DNA from: Nonomuraea dietziae
GTDB lineage: Bacteria > Actinomycetota > Actinomycetes > Streptosporangiales > Streptosporangiaceae
Reading direction: 5' to 3'
NCBI RefSeq assembly: GCF_014195505.1
Contig: NZ_JACIBV010000001.1
Location: 1,550,001-1,614,000, forward strand
Length of the DNA stretch: 64,000 nt
Part shown: positions 50,507 to 61,339 of the stretch, in pieces
How the letters are laid out: every line of letters begins with the position of its first letter
How positions within the stretch are numbered: position 1 is the first letter of the stretch
Position numbers and translations under genes: made by a program
The notes under the pieces: generated by a model
What the model was told of the DNA's origin: nothing
Seen by the model: the letters and a program-made list of their open reading frames with translations, nothing else
The model's database searches: none

Positions 50507-51715
50507 CTACTCCTTGTCCCACGCGACCGGGAGCCGGTGCACGCCGTAGATGTCGGAATTGGTGCGCAGCGGCACCTCTGCTGAGGATATGGCCAGCCGC
50601 AGCGTCGGGAAACGGGTGACCAGCGCGGGAAGGGCGACGCGCATCTCCACGCGGGCCAGCTGCTGGCCGAGGCACTGGTGGACGCCGTGACCGAAGCTCA
50701 GATGTCCGGTGGCCTGACGGTGCAGGTCGAGAGTGTCGGGGTCGGCGAAGCGCTCAGGGTCGCGGTTGGCCGCCTGCGCCGAGAGGGCGACGCTCTCCCC
50801 CGCTTTGATCACGTGACCGTTCAGCTCGACATCCTCCAGTGCGGCCCGTATCCCGGTGTGGGTGATGCTCAGGTAGCGCAGCAGCTCCTCGACGGCCTGG
50901 TCGGCGAGGCCCGGGTCGGCGCGCAGGGCGGCGAGCTGGCCGGGGTGGCTCAGCAGGGCGAAGGTGCCCAGCGCGAGCATGTTGGCGGTGGTGTCGAGCC
51001 CGGCGCCCAGCAGCAGAACCCCGATGTTGGTGAGCTCCTCGTCGGTGAGCTCCTCGCGCGCGAGATCGCCGAGCAGGTCGTCGGTGGGGGTGGCGCGTTT
51101 GGCCAGGACCAGCGCGTGCAGGTACTCCTGCAGCGCGACGTAGGCGGCGTACTGCTCCTCGGGGACGGCGTCGAAGTTGTTCAGCGCCAGCGCGTGACGC
51201 TGGAAGAACTCCCTGTCGGCGTAGGGAACGCCGAGCAGCTCGCAGATCATCAGCGCGGGGACGGGCTGGGCGTAGGCCTGCACCAGGTCCACAGGCGGGC
51301 CCTGCCGCTCCATGGCGTCCAGGTGCTCGGCGGTGATCTCCTCGACGCGGGCGGCGAGACTGCGCATCCTGCGGACGGTGAACTTCCCCGTGAGCAGCTT
51401 GCGGTAGCGGGTGTGCTCGGGCGGATCGACGCCGATGAACATGCCGGGCGCGGCCGGCGGCGGCCTCTCCGCCGAGATGGCCCCAGGGAACGGCGAGTGC
51501 ATGAGCTCGTGCCGCGAGCTGAAGCGGGGGTCGGCCACGACCGCGCGAGCCAGGGCGTGACTGGTCACCAGCCAGCCGACGTGCCCGTCGGGGAAGACCA
51601 TCCTGCTGAGTGGGTGCTGCTCGCGCAGCTGCGCCAACTCCTCGGGCGGGTCGAACGGGCAGCCGGGAGGGCGCATGGTGGGCAGCGCGGTCACGGTGTA
51701 CGGGGGCTCCGTCAC
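50507..51715 (-). CDS. Cytochrome P450 monooxygenase
   Basis: A 402-residue P450 of the bacterial CYP105-like type. I-helix AGLDTTANM, ExxR in EELLRYL, and the heme-binding loop [17 protein letters not shown] with the Cys ligand are all present. It hydroxylates or epoxidises an unknown substrate with electrons from the adjoining ferredoxin. GTG start at 51715 behind AAGGAGCTGAC. A strong promoter with a repeat in its spacer lies upstream. Confidence 0.93.
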   Translation of the reverse strand: MTEPPYTVTALPTMRPPGCPFDPPEELAQLREQHPLSRMVFPDGHVGWLVTSHALARAVVADPRFSSRHELMHSPFPGAISAERPPPAAPGMFIGVDPPEHTRYRKLLTGKFTVRRMRSLAARVEEITAEHLDAMERQGPPVDLVQAYAQPVPALMICELLGVPYADREFFQRHALALNNFDAVPEEQYAAYVALQEYLHALVLAKRATPTDDLLGDLAREELTDEELTNIGVLLLGAGLDTTANMLALGTFALLSHPGQLAALRADPGLADQAVEELLRYLSITHTGIRAALEDVELNGHVIKAGESVALSAQAANRDPERFADPDTLDLHRQATGHLSFGHGVHQCLGQQLARVEMRVALPALVTRFPTLRLAISSAEVPLRTNSDIYGVHRLPVAWDKE

Positions 51716-51758
51716 GTCAGCTCCTTAGTCGCGATATTACGCGTTCCGCTCCCAGCAA

Positions 51759-51788
51759 AAGCTATGTTGCGTTCAATAGTTGTGTCAA
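51759..51788 (-). promoter_or_regulatory. P450 promoter with TTGAACGCAA in the spacer
   Basis: On the minus strand, TTGACA (51783-51788) and TAGCTT (51759-51764) are 18 bp apart, near the sigma-70-type consensus. The spacer holds TTGAACGCAA, whose 9-base core recurs twice at 51855 and 51888, pointing to a dedicated regulator. Confidence 0.6.
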
Positions 51789-51896
51789 TCCTTGAACCTC
51801 AAGTTTCGGCATCACTCCAGATGAAAGCGCTGAGGATTGCAGTGAGCTTGTCGATGAACGCAACGCGGCATTGCAATGGACTGCCTGTGAACGCAA
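51767..51896. repeat. Three copies of the 9-mer TTGCGTTCA
   Basis: TTGCGTTCA occurs at 51767-51775 on the plus strand and as TGAACGCAA at 51855-51863 and 51888-51896. The last two are 33 bp apart, three helical turns. Each is followed by a TTGCAAT-like element on the minus strand (51871-51877 and near 51836). Confidence 0.7.
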
Positions 51897-52097
51897 TACC
51901 GTTCGCGCAGTCGAGCGACTGGGAGTCCGTCAGCAGGCGTCGGCCCAGCAGACCCCGGCGTGGCCTCCGACGGAGCGGTCCTGATCCGCCCTGACGGGCT
52001 CATCGCGTGGCGGGCGAGCAGCCGACGCCCCGCCGACGCCCTCCGCCGCGTCCTGGCCGGACCCGCGCCCCGGAATTCCGCTCCGACCGGTCCTGCC
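51789..52097. other. Intergenic region upstream of the P450 gene
   Basis: About 300 bp with no convincing gene. The first 110 bp carry the 9-mer repeats and are less G/C-rich than the surroundings; the remainder has coding-like composition in several frames but no family match. A plus-strand frame holding RNTVRAVERL faintly recalls a PucR helix-turn-helix; not enough to call. Confidence 0.5.
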
Positions 52098-52502
52098 TCA
52101 GCCGCTGGCGGCGCGCACCAGTCTGCGCAGCGTCCAGCGCATGAAGAGCTTGGCCGCCGGGCGTACCAGTGATCCGAGCGGCAGCGACAGCTCCTCGGCC
52201 CAGATGAGCCGTCCGCCACCGATCCTGAAGATTCCGACGCCACGCACCAGCCATCCAGTGTGGGCCACCGCGACCACCGTCGGGGGCTCCCACCGGGTGA
52301 CGGTCATCGTGTCGAGGAAGCCCAGCCTGCCGACCCCCGTGAAGGCGGCCAGCTCGCTGCCCACTCCGCGCCCGTCGCCCGCCACGACGCGCGCCGTGGT
52401 GAGGAACATCCACTCGGGATGACGCGGCCAGTCGGTCAGCACCTCGAACAGCCGTGCCGGAGGAAGGTCGGTCTCCACGGCCACGGCCAGGCGGGTCGGC
52501 AT
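52098..52502 (-). CDS. SRPBCC (polyketide cyclase-like) protein
   Basis: A 134-residue START/Bet v1-fold protein: AVAVETDLPPARLFEVLTDWPRHPEWM is the usual opening, VVAGDGRGVGSELAAFTGVG and MTVTRWEPPTVVAVAHTGW follow. Such proteins bind hydrophobic ligands; some cyclise polyketides. ATG at 52502. Upstream is the second WYL/epoxide-hydrolase remnant. Confidence 0.85.
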   Translation of the reverse strand: MPTRLAVAVETDLPPARLFEVLTDWPRHPEWMFLTTARVVAGDGRGVGSELAAFTGVGRLGFLDTMTVTRWEPPTVVAVAHTGWLVRGVGIFRIGGGRLIWAEELSLPLGSLVRPAAKLFMRWTLRRLVRAASG

Positions 52503-52530
52503 GATCCCCAGCCTACGCCCGCGTCCCTGA

Positions 52531-52732
52531 TCAGCCTTCCCGCCGGCCCGGCCGGCGCCGAAGGCGGCTCCGGCGGCTCGTGCACCTCGAACTCCGCGCC
52601 GAGCATGCCGACCAGGGAGGGCATGTCTGAAGCGAGTCGGCCCCCACCTCCAGCAGGCAGGAGGGGCCGCCGATGGGTGTGAGGACGCCCGCCGTGGGGC
52701 TCACGTGCGGCCGTACGAGCGAGATCGGGGCG
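52531..52732 (-). pseudogene. WYL-domain regulator, C-terminal remnant with frameshift
   Basis: On the minus strand one frame reads LVRPHVSPTAGVLTPIGG, PSCLLEVGADSL, then similarity jumps to another frame with DMPSLVGMLGAEFEVHEPPE. Together these are the end of a YafY-type WYL regulator, including the WCX segment. The helix-turn-helix and WYL core are gone. It points away from an epoxide hydrolase tail that starts at its cut edge, the same arrangement as at 35.8-36.2 kb. Confidence 0.7.
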
Positions 52733-52932
52733 TAGCCGGGCTCCGCCGCGCGGCTGGAGGCGCCCACGGGCGTCGCGGTCTTCCCCGCGGAGGGCGGCAA
52801 GCCCGTGCGGGCGCCGGCCGAGGAGACCGACAACATCGTGCACTGGAGCGAGTTCGACAGGGGCGGCCACTTCGCCGCGATGGAGGAGCCCTGCCGGCCG
52901 CCGACATCAGGGCCTTCTTCAGTCGAATCTGA
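52733..52932 (+). pseudogene. Epoxide hydrolase, C-terminal remnant with frameshift
   Basis: The plus strand encodes APTGVAVFPAEGGKPVRAPA, then DNIVHWSEFDRGGHFAAMEE, then shifts frame (about four bases missing) to AADIRAFFSRI and TGA 52932. This is the last 65 residues of an EphA-like epoxide hydrolase; the front is missing. Its last 14 bases overlap the next gene on the other strand. Confidence 0.75.
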
Positions 52933-53953
52933 CGACCGGCTTGCTGCCGGGCTCGGCGAAGGCGAGGAGCGCGAGGGCCTCGGCCTCGATCTCCTCGCGC
53001 GGGCCTGGGCCGAACAGCGTGACCGTCACCGTGGCGGCGGTGCGCTTCCAGATGCCGCGCACGTAGCCGTCGACCAGGACGGTGCCGTGGACCTGGCCGT
53101 TGACGGTGATGACGCGCTTGCGGTGCTCGTCGGAGATGACTCTGGTGCGGTCGTCGTGGCTGAGCACGAGGTTGTCGAACGGGGCGATCAGCCGTACGGG
53201 AGCGGGGGTGTCCTCGTCGGGGCGGGGCGCGTCGGGCAGGTCGAGCAGGCCCCCGCCGAGATCGACCAGGTCCATGCGGGCCACGGACGCGCGCAGGCCG
53301 GTCAGGCCGGACCAGGCCTGCATGTCGGCGACCGTGGCGGGGCCGAAGGCGGCGAGGTAGCGGGTCAGCAGCGCCTGAGGGTCGGGCGAGGGGTCGAGGT
53401 CGCGGCCCAGCCAGGCCTCCACGGGGGTGAGGACGGCATCGCCCGCCTTGCCCCAGACCGCGCGCGGTGGCACCTGGACCATCGGCAGCAGCCAGCGCAG
53501 GATCACCGGCGGGGCGGCGGGGTCGGCGTCGGGGAAGCGCTCGGCCAGCAGCGGCGTCATGGCCTTGACCGACAGCGGACGCTCGGTGAGCAGCGCCCTG
53601 CCCTCGGCCACCACGGCCTCGTGGTCGAGCCCCTCGAGCCTCCTGGCCGTCAGCGCGCGGGTGAGCATCGGCTGGATGAGCGGCCTGATGGCCAGGCAGT
53701 CGGCGGCGCTGACCAGGTGGACGGTGCCGCGCATGAGCGTGATGCGCACCACCTCGCGGCCGAGCAGCAGGTCGGCCAGCTCCTTCGGCTCGAAGCTCTC
53801 CAGACGCGACCACAGGCCGAAGTAGGGTGCGAAGGGCGCCTGGGCCTGCAGCCCGACCAGATGCTCGATCGCCCGCAAGGGGCTCATGGCGTGGCGGCGC
53901 AGGAGCAGCTGCCTGGCGAGAGTGGCGCGGTTGAGGGCACGCTTGCTGATCAC
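52919..53953 (-). CDS. AlkZ/YcaQ-like HTH_42 DNA glycosylase-family protein
   Basis: A 344-residue winged-helix protein. The opening RALNRATLARQLLLRRHA and HLVGLQAQAPFAPYFGLWSRL are diagnostic of the HTH_42 family; the QxQ in GLQAQ corresponds to the catalytic motif of AlkZ-type glycosylases that remove bulky or cross-linked alkylated bases. RITLMRGTVHLVSAADC and FDNLVLSHDDRTRVI are also family features. In antibiotic producers such enzymes protect against self-made DNA-damaging compounds; the role here is unknown. Confidence 0.85.
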   Translation of the reverse strand: MISKRALNRATLARQLLLRRHAMSPLRAIEHLVGLQAQAPFAPYFGLWSRLESFEPKELADLLLGREVVRITLMRGTVHLVSAADCLAIRPLIQPMLTRALTARRLEGLDHEAVVAEGRALLTERPLSVKAMTPLLAERFPDADPAAPPVILRWLLPMVQVPPRAVWGKAGDAVLTPVEAWLGRDLDPSPDPQALLTRYLAAFGPATVADMQAWSGLTGLRASVARMDLVDLGGGLLDLPDAPRPDEDTPAPVRLIAPFDNLVLSHDDRTRVISDEHRKRVITVNGQVHGTVLVDGYVRGIWKRTAATVTVTLFGPGPREEIEAEALALLAFAEPGSKPVVRFD

Positions 53954-53962
53954 GGGTCCACC

Positions 53963-54066
53963 CTAGACAGGGTCGCCGACATTCCCGATGGCGGCGGCCA
54001 TGCCGTCCAGCAGGTAGGTCAGCCCGTGCTCGAAAGTGAGGTCCCAGTCGTTGTCGAGGTGGCCTC
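53963..54066 (-). pseudogene. TetR-family regulator, C-terminal remnant
   Basis: Read leftward, the last 33 codons before TAG 53963 give HLDNDWDLTFEHGLTYLLDG followed by MAAAIG, matching the closing helix (FEFGLDRLLDG type) of TetR C-terminal domains. Nothing upstream of it belongs to a TetR gene; the response-regulator stop is nine bases away. Confidence 0.6.
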
Positions 54067-54074
54067 CTTCAGCT

Positions 54075-54716
54075 CTAGGACAGGAAGCGCAGCACCGCCA
54101 AAACGCGACGGCTGTAGCCGGCCGTGTGCGACAGGCCCAGCTTGTCGAAGACCGAGTTGACGTGCTTCTCCACCGCGCTCTGCGAGATGAACAGCGCCTC
54201 GGCGACGGAGGCGTTGGTGTACCCCTGCGCCATGTGTTCCAGCACCTCGCGCTCGCGCGGCGTGAGTTTGGCCAGCGGATCGACCTGCGGGCTGCGGGCC
54301 AGCAGCTGCCGTACGACCTCGGGGTCGAAGGCGGCCCCGCCCGCGCCCACCCGCTCCAGCGCGTCGAGGAAGTCGCCGACCTGCGCCACTCTGTCCTTCA
54401 GCAGGTAGCCGACGCCGTCGACGTCGCCCGACATCAGCTCGGTGGCGTATTTCTTCTCGACGTACTGCGACAGCACCAGGACCCTGACGTGTGGCCAGCG
54501 GCGCCTGATCTCCAGCGCGGCGCGCAGCCCCTCGTCGGTGTGGGTGGGCGGCATCCGCACGTCGACCACCACGATGTCGGGCCGCTCGGCCTCCACCGCC
54601 TCGACCAGCGCCGTGCCGTCGCCGACGGCGGCGAGCACCTCGTGGCCCTCCTCGGCCAGCAGTCTGACCAGGCCCTCGCGCAGCAGCGTCGAGTCTTCGG
54701 CAAGGATCACCCGCAC
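54075..54716 (-). CDS. NarL/LuxR-type response regulator
   Basis: A 213-residue response regulator: acidic pair in ILAEDST, phospho-acceptor Asp in IVVVDVRMPPTHTDEG, Lys in YLLKDRV, and LuxR helix-turn-helix LTPREREVLEHMAQGYTNASVAEALFISQSAVEKHV. The GTG start at 54716 overlaps the kinase stop by 10 bp. It is a clear paralogue of the 18257-18901 protein (shared VDVRMPPxHTDEGLRAA and VGYLLK blocks). Confidence 0.92.
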   Translation of the reverse strand: MRVILAEDSTLLREGLVRLLAEEGHEVLAAVGDGTALVEAVEAERPDIVVVDVRMPPTHTDEGLRAALEIRRRWPHVRVLVLSQYVEKKYATELMSGDVDGVGYLLKDRVAQVGDFLDALERVGAGGAAFDPEVVRQLLARSPQVDPLAKLTPREREVLEHMAQGYTNASVAEALFISQSAVEKHVNSVFDKLGLSHTAGYSRRVLAVLRFLS

Positions 54717-55759
54717 GGCAGCTCCGCTCTCACCACGGTCGGCCCGCCTGAGGGGCTCGACACCGCGAACACGCCGTCGAGCGCGGCGACCCTGCGGGCC
54801 AGGCCGGACAGGCCGCCTCCCGAGGGGTCGGCCCCGCCCCTGCCGTCGTCTCGCACGCTCACGACGACCATCGTCCCATCGACGGCGACCTCCACGGTGA
54901 TCAGGCCCGCCTCTGCGTGCTTGGCCGCGTTCGTCACCGCCTCGCAGACCAGGAAGTACGCGGCCGTCTCCACCTCTCGCGGCGGCCGCGACGGCAGCTC
55001 GCAGCTCACCTTCACCGGTACGGCGGAGCGCTCGGCGACGGCGGCCAGCGCCTCGCCGAGGCCGAGGCTGTCCAGGCCGCTCGGGTAGGCCCGCCACGCG
55101 ACCTCGCGCAGCTCGGCGAGGGCCTGCTGGGCCTCCTCGTGCGCCTGGTCGAGCAGCTCGACGCGGCCTCGTTTCGCTCTGCCGATCACCATGGCCAGCG
55201 CCACGAGGCGCTGCTGGAGCCCGTCGTGCAGGTCGCGCTCGATGCGGCGGCGTTCGGCGTCGACGGCGGCGAGCACGCCCGCGCGGGTCTGCGCGAGCTC
55301 GGCGATCCTGCGTTCGAGCGCCTCGGTGGAGTGCGGGCCGAGCGTGCGCAGGGCCAGGCGGCGCTCGAGCGCCTGCACGCCCACGATGCCGGTCAGGTCC
55401 ATGAACAGCAGCACGACGCCCACGACCGTCAGGTAGACCAGGATGGGAGGGGTCATGTACATGCCGTCGAAGGACTCTCCGCGAGCCCACCTCCACGCGA
55501 TGAGCAGCGCCGTGACCGCACCGATGACAAGGAGGGCGACCACCAGGCCGCCCAGCACACCCACCGGCACCCGCAGCGCCAGATACCGCAGCGCCTGGCC
55601 CCGGGAGAAGTCGCCCACCCGCACGCCCAGCCGCCGGGTCTCCAGCCGCGCCACCCGCGAGGCGTGCTCCGCCAGGCGTGGATGGGCCAGGAAAGGGAGC
55701 GCGATCAGCTCGGCCAGGGCGCTCAGCGCTCCAAGGGTGACGCTAAGAACGACCCGCAT
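54707..55759 (-). CDS. Sensor histidine kinase (HisKA_3)
   Basis: A 350-residue kinase. Two to four membrane spans lie in the first 130 residues (VPVGVLGGLVVALLVIGAVTALLIA, PILVYLTVVGVVLLFMDLTGI). RRIERDLHDGLQQRLVALAM has the phospho-acceptor His; CEAVTNAAKHA is the N box and RDDGRGG the G1 box of the ATPase. It overlaps both the DedA gene (17 bp) and the response-regulator gene (10 bp), so all three are one tightly packed operon. Confidence 0.9.
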   Translation of the reverse strand: MRVVLSVTLGALSALAELIALPFLAHPRLAEHASRVARLETRRLGVRVGDFSRGQALRYLALRVPVGVLGGLVVALLVIGAVTALLIAWRWARGESFDGMYMTPPILVYLTVVGVVLLFMDLTGIVGVQALERRLALRTLGPHSTEALERRIAELAQTRAGVLAAVDAERRRIERDLHDGLQQRLVALAMVIGRAKRGRVELLDQAHEEAQQALAELREVAWRAYPSGLDSLGLGEALAAVAERSAVPVKVSCELPSRPPREVETAAYFLVCEAVTNAAKHAEAGLITVEVAVDGTMVVVSVRDDGRGGADPSGGGLSGLARRVAALDGVFAVSSPSGGPTVVRAELPCG

Positions 55760-56378
55760 GCCTGCCCTTGCGCCGCTCGGTCAGCCGTACGCCGACGAAG
55801 ACGAGGATCGCGAGCACCACGATGCCGATCACCACGTTGGTGCCGATGCCGACGTAGCCCTCGACGAGCTGCCAGTTCTCGCCGAGGTAGTAGCCCGCCA
55901 TGACAAAGATGGTGTTCCAGATCGCGCTGCCGAGCGTGGTGAAGAGAAGGAACACCCAGATCGGCATGCGCTCCACCCCTGCGGGGATCGAGATCATGCT
56001 GCGGAAGATGGGGATCATCCGGCCGAAGAACACGGTCTTCACGCCGTGCTTGGCGAAGAAGGCCTCGGTCTTCTCGATGTCGGAGATTTTGATCAGCGGC
56101 AGCCGTCGCGCGATGGCCACCACCCTGTCCCTGCCCAGCAGGGCCCCGACCAGGTAGAGGGCGAGCGCTCCGACGACCGAGCCCGCGGTGGTCCACACCA
56201 GGGCCTCGACCAGTCCCATGCGGCCCTGGCCCGCGGTGAATCCGGCCAGGGGGAGGATCACTTCGCTCGGTAGCGGCGGGAAGAGATTCTCGAGCGCGAT
56301 GGCCAGCCCCGCGCCAGGCGCGCCAAGGGTCTCCATCAGGCCGGTGGCCCACCCGGCGATCCCGTCGTTAGATGTCAT
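55743..56378 (-). CDS. DedA-family membrane protein
   Basis: A 211-residue DedA/Tvp38-like protein with four to five spans: ENLFPPLPSEVILPLAGFTAGQG is the re-entrant loop with conserved Pro and Glu, VFFGRMIPIFRSMISIPAGVERM the second conserved Arg-rich loop. DedA proteins flip lipids such as undecaprenyl phosphate or phosphatidylethanolamine. It leads the operon with a two-component system, which may therefore respond to envelope stress. Confidence 0.88.
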   Translation of the reverse strand: MTSNDGIAGWATGLMETLGAPGAGLAIALENLFPPLPSEVILPLAGFTAGQGRMGLVEALVWTTAGSVVGALALYLVGALLGRDRVVAIARRLPLIKISDIEKTEAFFAKHGVKTVFFGRMIPIFRSMISIPAGVERMPIWVFLLFTTLGSAIWNTIFVMAGYYLGENWQLVEGYVGIGTNVVIGIVVLAILVFVGVRLTERRKGRHAGRS

Positions 56379-56437
56379 GCCCTGAGCCTACGAGCGATCA
56401 CATGATGTGCGAATGCGGTCACCTGCCGAATTCTGAG

Positions 56438-56472
56438 TGTGGTAAACCACAGCTACAGCGTACGGTACGCTG
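56438..56472 (+). promoter_or_regulatory. SNF2-gene promoter with two palindromes
   Basis: TGTGG-TAAA-CCACA (56438-56451) and CAGCGTA-CGG-TACGCTG (56456-56472) are both perfect. The right arm of the second includes TACGCT (56466-56471), a -10 candidate eight bases before ATG 56480, implying a leaderless transcript and a repressor overlapping it. Confidence 0.5.
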
Positions 56473-56479
56473 TACGGCT

Positions 56480-59058
<2,579 letters not shown>

Positions 59059-59062
<4 letters not shown>

Positions 59063-60117
59063 CCGCCGCCAAGGGCTTCCCCGCCTTCCCTCCGCAGCGC
59101 GCCGGCGCCCGCTTCGCCACCTCGTGGTGGGGCAGGGCCTGGCTCAAAGCGCTGGAGGACACCTCCCTCGACCACACGCTGCTCGCCAAGGGCCGCGCCT
59201 TCGCCAAGACAGGCCAGCTGGGCCCCATTACGGTCAGTGAGGGCCGCATCGCCGCGGTGGCCTCGGCCGAGTACTCGGCGGTGGTGCACATCAGCCCGCT
59301 GCCCGACTGGGACCGCTTCCTCGAGCAGGTCGCCGCCAAGGCGGGCCACCTGGCCGCGCTGCTCGACGGTGACATGCCGTACGACCTGGTCGAGCTGCTG
59401 CCCGGAGTGGGCGACCTCGAGCCCGACTGCGAATGCCCCGACTGGGGTCACCCCTGCAAGCACGCCGCGGCCCTGTGCTACCAGGCCTCATGGCTGCTCG
59501 ACCGCGACCCGTTCCTGCTCATGCTCATGCGCGGAATGGACAAGGACGACCTGCTCGCGGCGCTCCAGCAGGCCGCCGCCCCCTCCGGCACGCCGGTCGA
59601 GGAGGCCTACGCCCACGGGGTGCCGCCGCTGCCCCGCCTGTCGTCGGCGGAGCTTCCCGCCGCCGAGCCGCTGGAGGTGGAGCCGGCGCCAGGCGTCGAT
59701 CCCGCCGCGATGCGGGTGCTGGCCGCCGACGCCGCGCTGCGCGCCCGCGAGCTGCTGACCTCGGGCGCCGCCGCAGTGCTCACCGAGTACCACGACAGGG
59801 TGCGGCTGGCCGCCGTCCACGACCTCGACATCGGGCTGCCCGCCGCCGTCCAGTCCTGGCGGTACGGCGGTGCGCACGCCCTCGACACGCTGACCACCGC
59901 CTGGACCCCGCCCAAGCAGGCCGTCGCCCGCGCCGCCTGGCAGCTGCCGGGCTTCGAGGCCGCGCGCAACCGGTGGACTCTCGGCGAGGTCCAGCTCCGT
60001 TACGGCAAGGACGGCCGGTGGTATCCCTTCGTGGCCGGGGACGGCGACTGGCACCCTGCGGGACCGGCCGAGTCCGACCCCGCCGCCGCGCTGGCCGTCG
60101 CCAGGGGAGCCGACTGA
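59059..60117 (+). CDS. SWIM zinc-finger protein, partner of SNF2 ATPase
   Basis: A 352-residue protein. The SWIM motif CxC...CxH appears as CECPDWGHPCKHAAAL (about residues 122-137), expected to bind zinc and DNA or protein. The preamble FATSWWGRAWLKALED and YSAVVHISPL are usual for the family. The ATG overlaps the SNF2 stop, a pairing conserved in many actinobacteria, suggesting the two form a DNA-repair or remodelling complex. Confidence 0.9.
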
Positions 60118-60134
60118 GCTGCTTTTCGCGGAGG

Positions 60135-60224
60135 TAGACTCGAAGACACCGAGGTCTCTTCGCGCGTTGGCATTCAGGTCGGCGTCGCCCACGGCGATTC
60201 ACTGCATCGGCCCCTGAGCGGGCC
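60135..60224 (+). promoter_or_regulatory. Desaturase promoter and structured leader
   Basis: TAGACT (60135-60140) would give a leader of about 90 nt. It contains TCGCC-CAC-GGCGA (60185-60197) and GGCCC-N6-GGGCC (60209-60224), two small hairpins; the second lies 13 bases before the ATG and could hinder ribosome access, for instance depending on temperature. Confidence 0.4.
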
Positions 60225-60237
60225 TGGACAGGCGACA

Positions 60238-61218
60238 ATGACCGATTCTCCTTCTCTCGCGACGCGAGCGACGCCCTCTTCCCAGGGCTATGACGGAAGC
60301 GCACCCTTCCCCGAGCAGGACGCGCCGGCCGAGGCCGGCCCCCTGCAGATCTCCCTGACCACCGCGATCGTGGTCGCCCCCTTCCTCGCCCTGGCCGCCG
60401 GTGTCTGGCTGGCGTGGGGCAGCGGGATCTCCCTCACCGACGTGGTGCTGTTCGCGGTGCTCTACGTCGTGACGGGGCTCGGCGTCACGGTCGGCTTCCA
60501 CCGGCTGCTCACCCACCGCTCCTTCGTCGCCCGCCCGTGGCTGCGCGTCACGCTGGCCGTCGCGGGCTCGATGGGCTTCCAGGGCAACGTCGTCGACTGG
60601 GTGGCCGTGCACCGCCGCCACCACGCCTTCACCGACCGACCCGGCGACCCGCACTCTCCCTACCGCTACGGCACCCACCTGCGTGGGCAGCTGCGCGGGC
60701 TGGCCCACGCCCATCTGGGCTGGATGTTCAGCGCCGACCCGACGCCCGCCGAACGCTACGCGCCCGACCTGCTCGACGACCCCGCCATGGTGCGCGTCGC
60801 GCGCGCCTTTCCCGCGCTGTGCGCGATCTCGCTGGCGCTGCCGTTCGTGGCGGGATGGGCGATCAGCGGCACCCTGTACGGCGGGCTGACCGCCTTCCTG
60901 TGGGCAGGGCTGGTCAGGGTCGCCCTGCTCCAGCACGTGACGTGGAGCGTCAACTCGCTCTGCCACATGATCGGCGACCGGCCGCACGCCACCCGTCGCC
61001 ACGACCGCTCGACCAACCTGTGGCCGTTGGCCCTGCTGTCGTTCGGCGAGAGCTGGCACAACGGCCACCACAGCCAGCCCAGCTGCGCCCGCCACGGTCT
61101 CGGCCGCAACCAGATCGACCCGTCGGCCGCCCTCATCCGCCTGTTCGAGCGCCTGCGCTGGGCCGCCGACGTGCACTGGCAGAGGGAGAGCAGACGCGGG
61201 GCCGATCGCGCCGCCTAG
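60238..61218 (+). CDS. Acyl-CoA (delta-9 type) fatty-acid desaturase
   Basis: A 326-residue integral membrane di-iron enzyme. The three His boxes are HRLLTH (about residue 88), HRRHH (about 125) and HNGHH (about 278), with two paired spans between (VLFAVLYVVTGLGVTVGF and surrounding). It introduces a double bond into saturated acyl chains using electrons from a ferredoxin-type donor. A 30-residue polar N-terminus precedes. Role in membrane fluidity is expected. Confidence 0.92.
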   Translation: MTDSPSLATRATPSSQGYDGSAPFPEQDAPAEAGPLQISLTTAIVVAPFLALAAGVWLAWGSGISLTDVVLFAVLYVVTGLGVTVGFHRLLTHRSFVARPWLRVTLAVAGSMGFQGNVVDWVAVHRRHHAFTDRPGDPHSPYRYGTHLRGQLRGLAHAHLGWMFSADPTPAERYAPDLLDDPAMVRVARAFPALCAISLALPFVAGWAISGTLYGGLTAFLWAGLVRVALLQHVTWSVNSLCHMIGDRPHATRRHDRSTNLWPLALLSFGESWHNGHHSQPSCARHGLGRNQIDPSAALIRLFERLRWAADVHWQRESRRGADRAA

Positions 61219-61339
61219 GGATTCGCGCCCCCGGCCTCGGGGGCCCGGAGCCGGCGTCTGTCCGGGGGGTTCGGACCTCCCCGTGCGGAAATCGGGTTGC
61301 AGATCAAGATCGGGACGCGGGACGCTCCCCCGTGTGAAG

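Noticed and set aside
51840..51970. PucR-like helix-turn-helix remnant on the plus strand (RNTVRAVERL)
   Set aside because: Alignment to the usual RNTVLNRLRR needs an insertion, and no further PucR sequence flanks it; repeats explain the region better.
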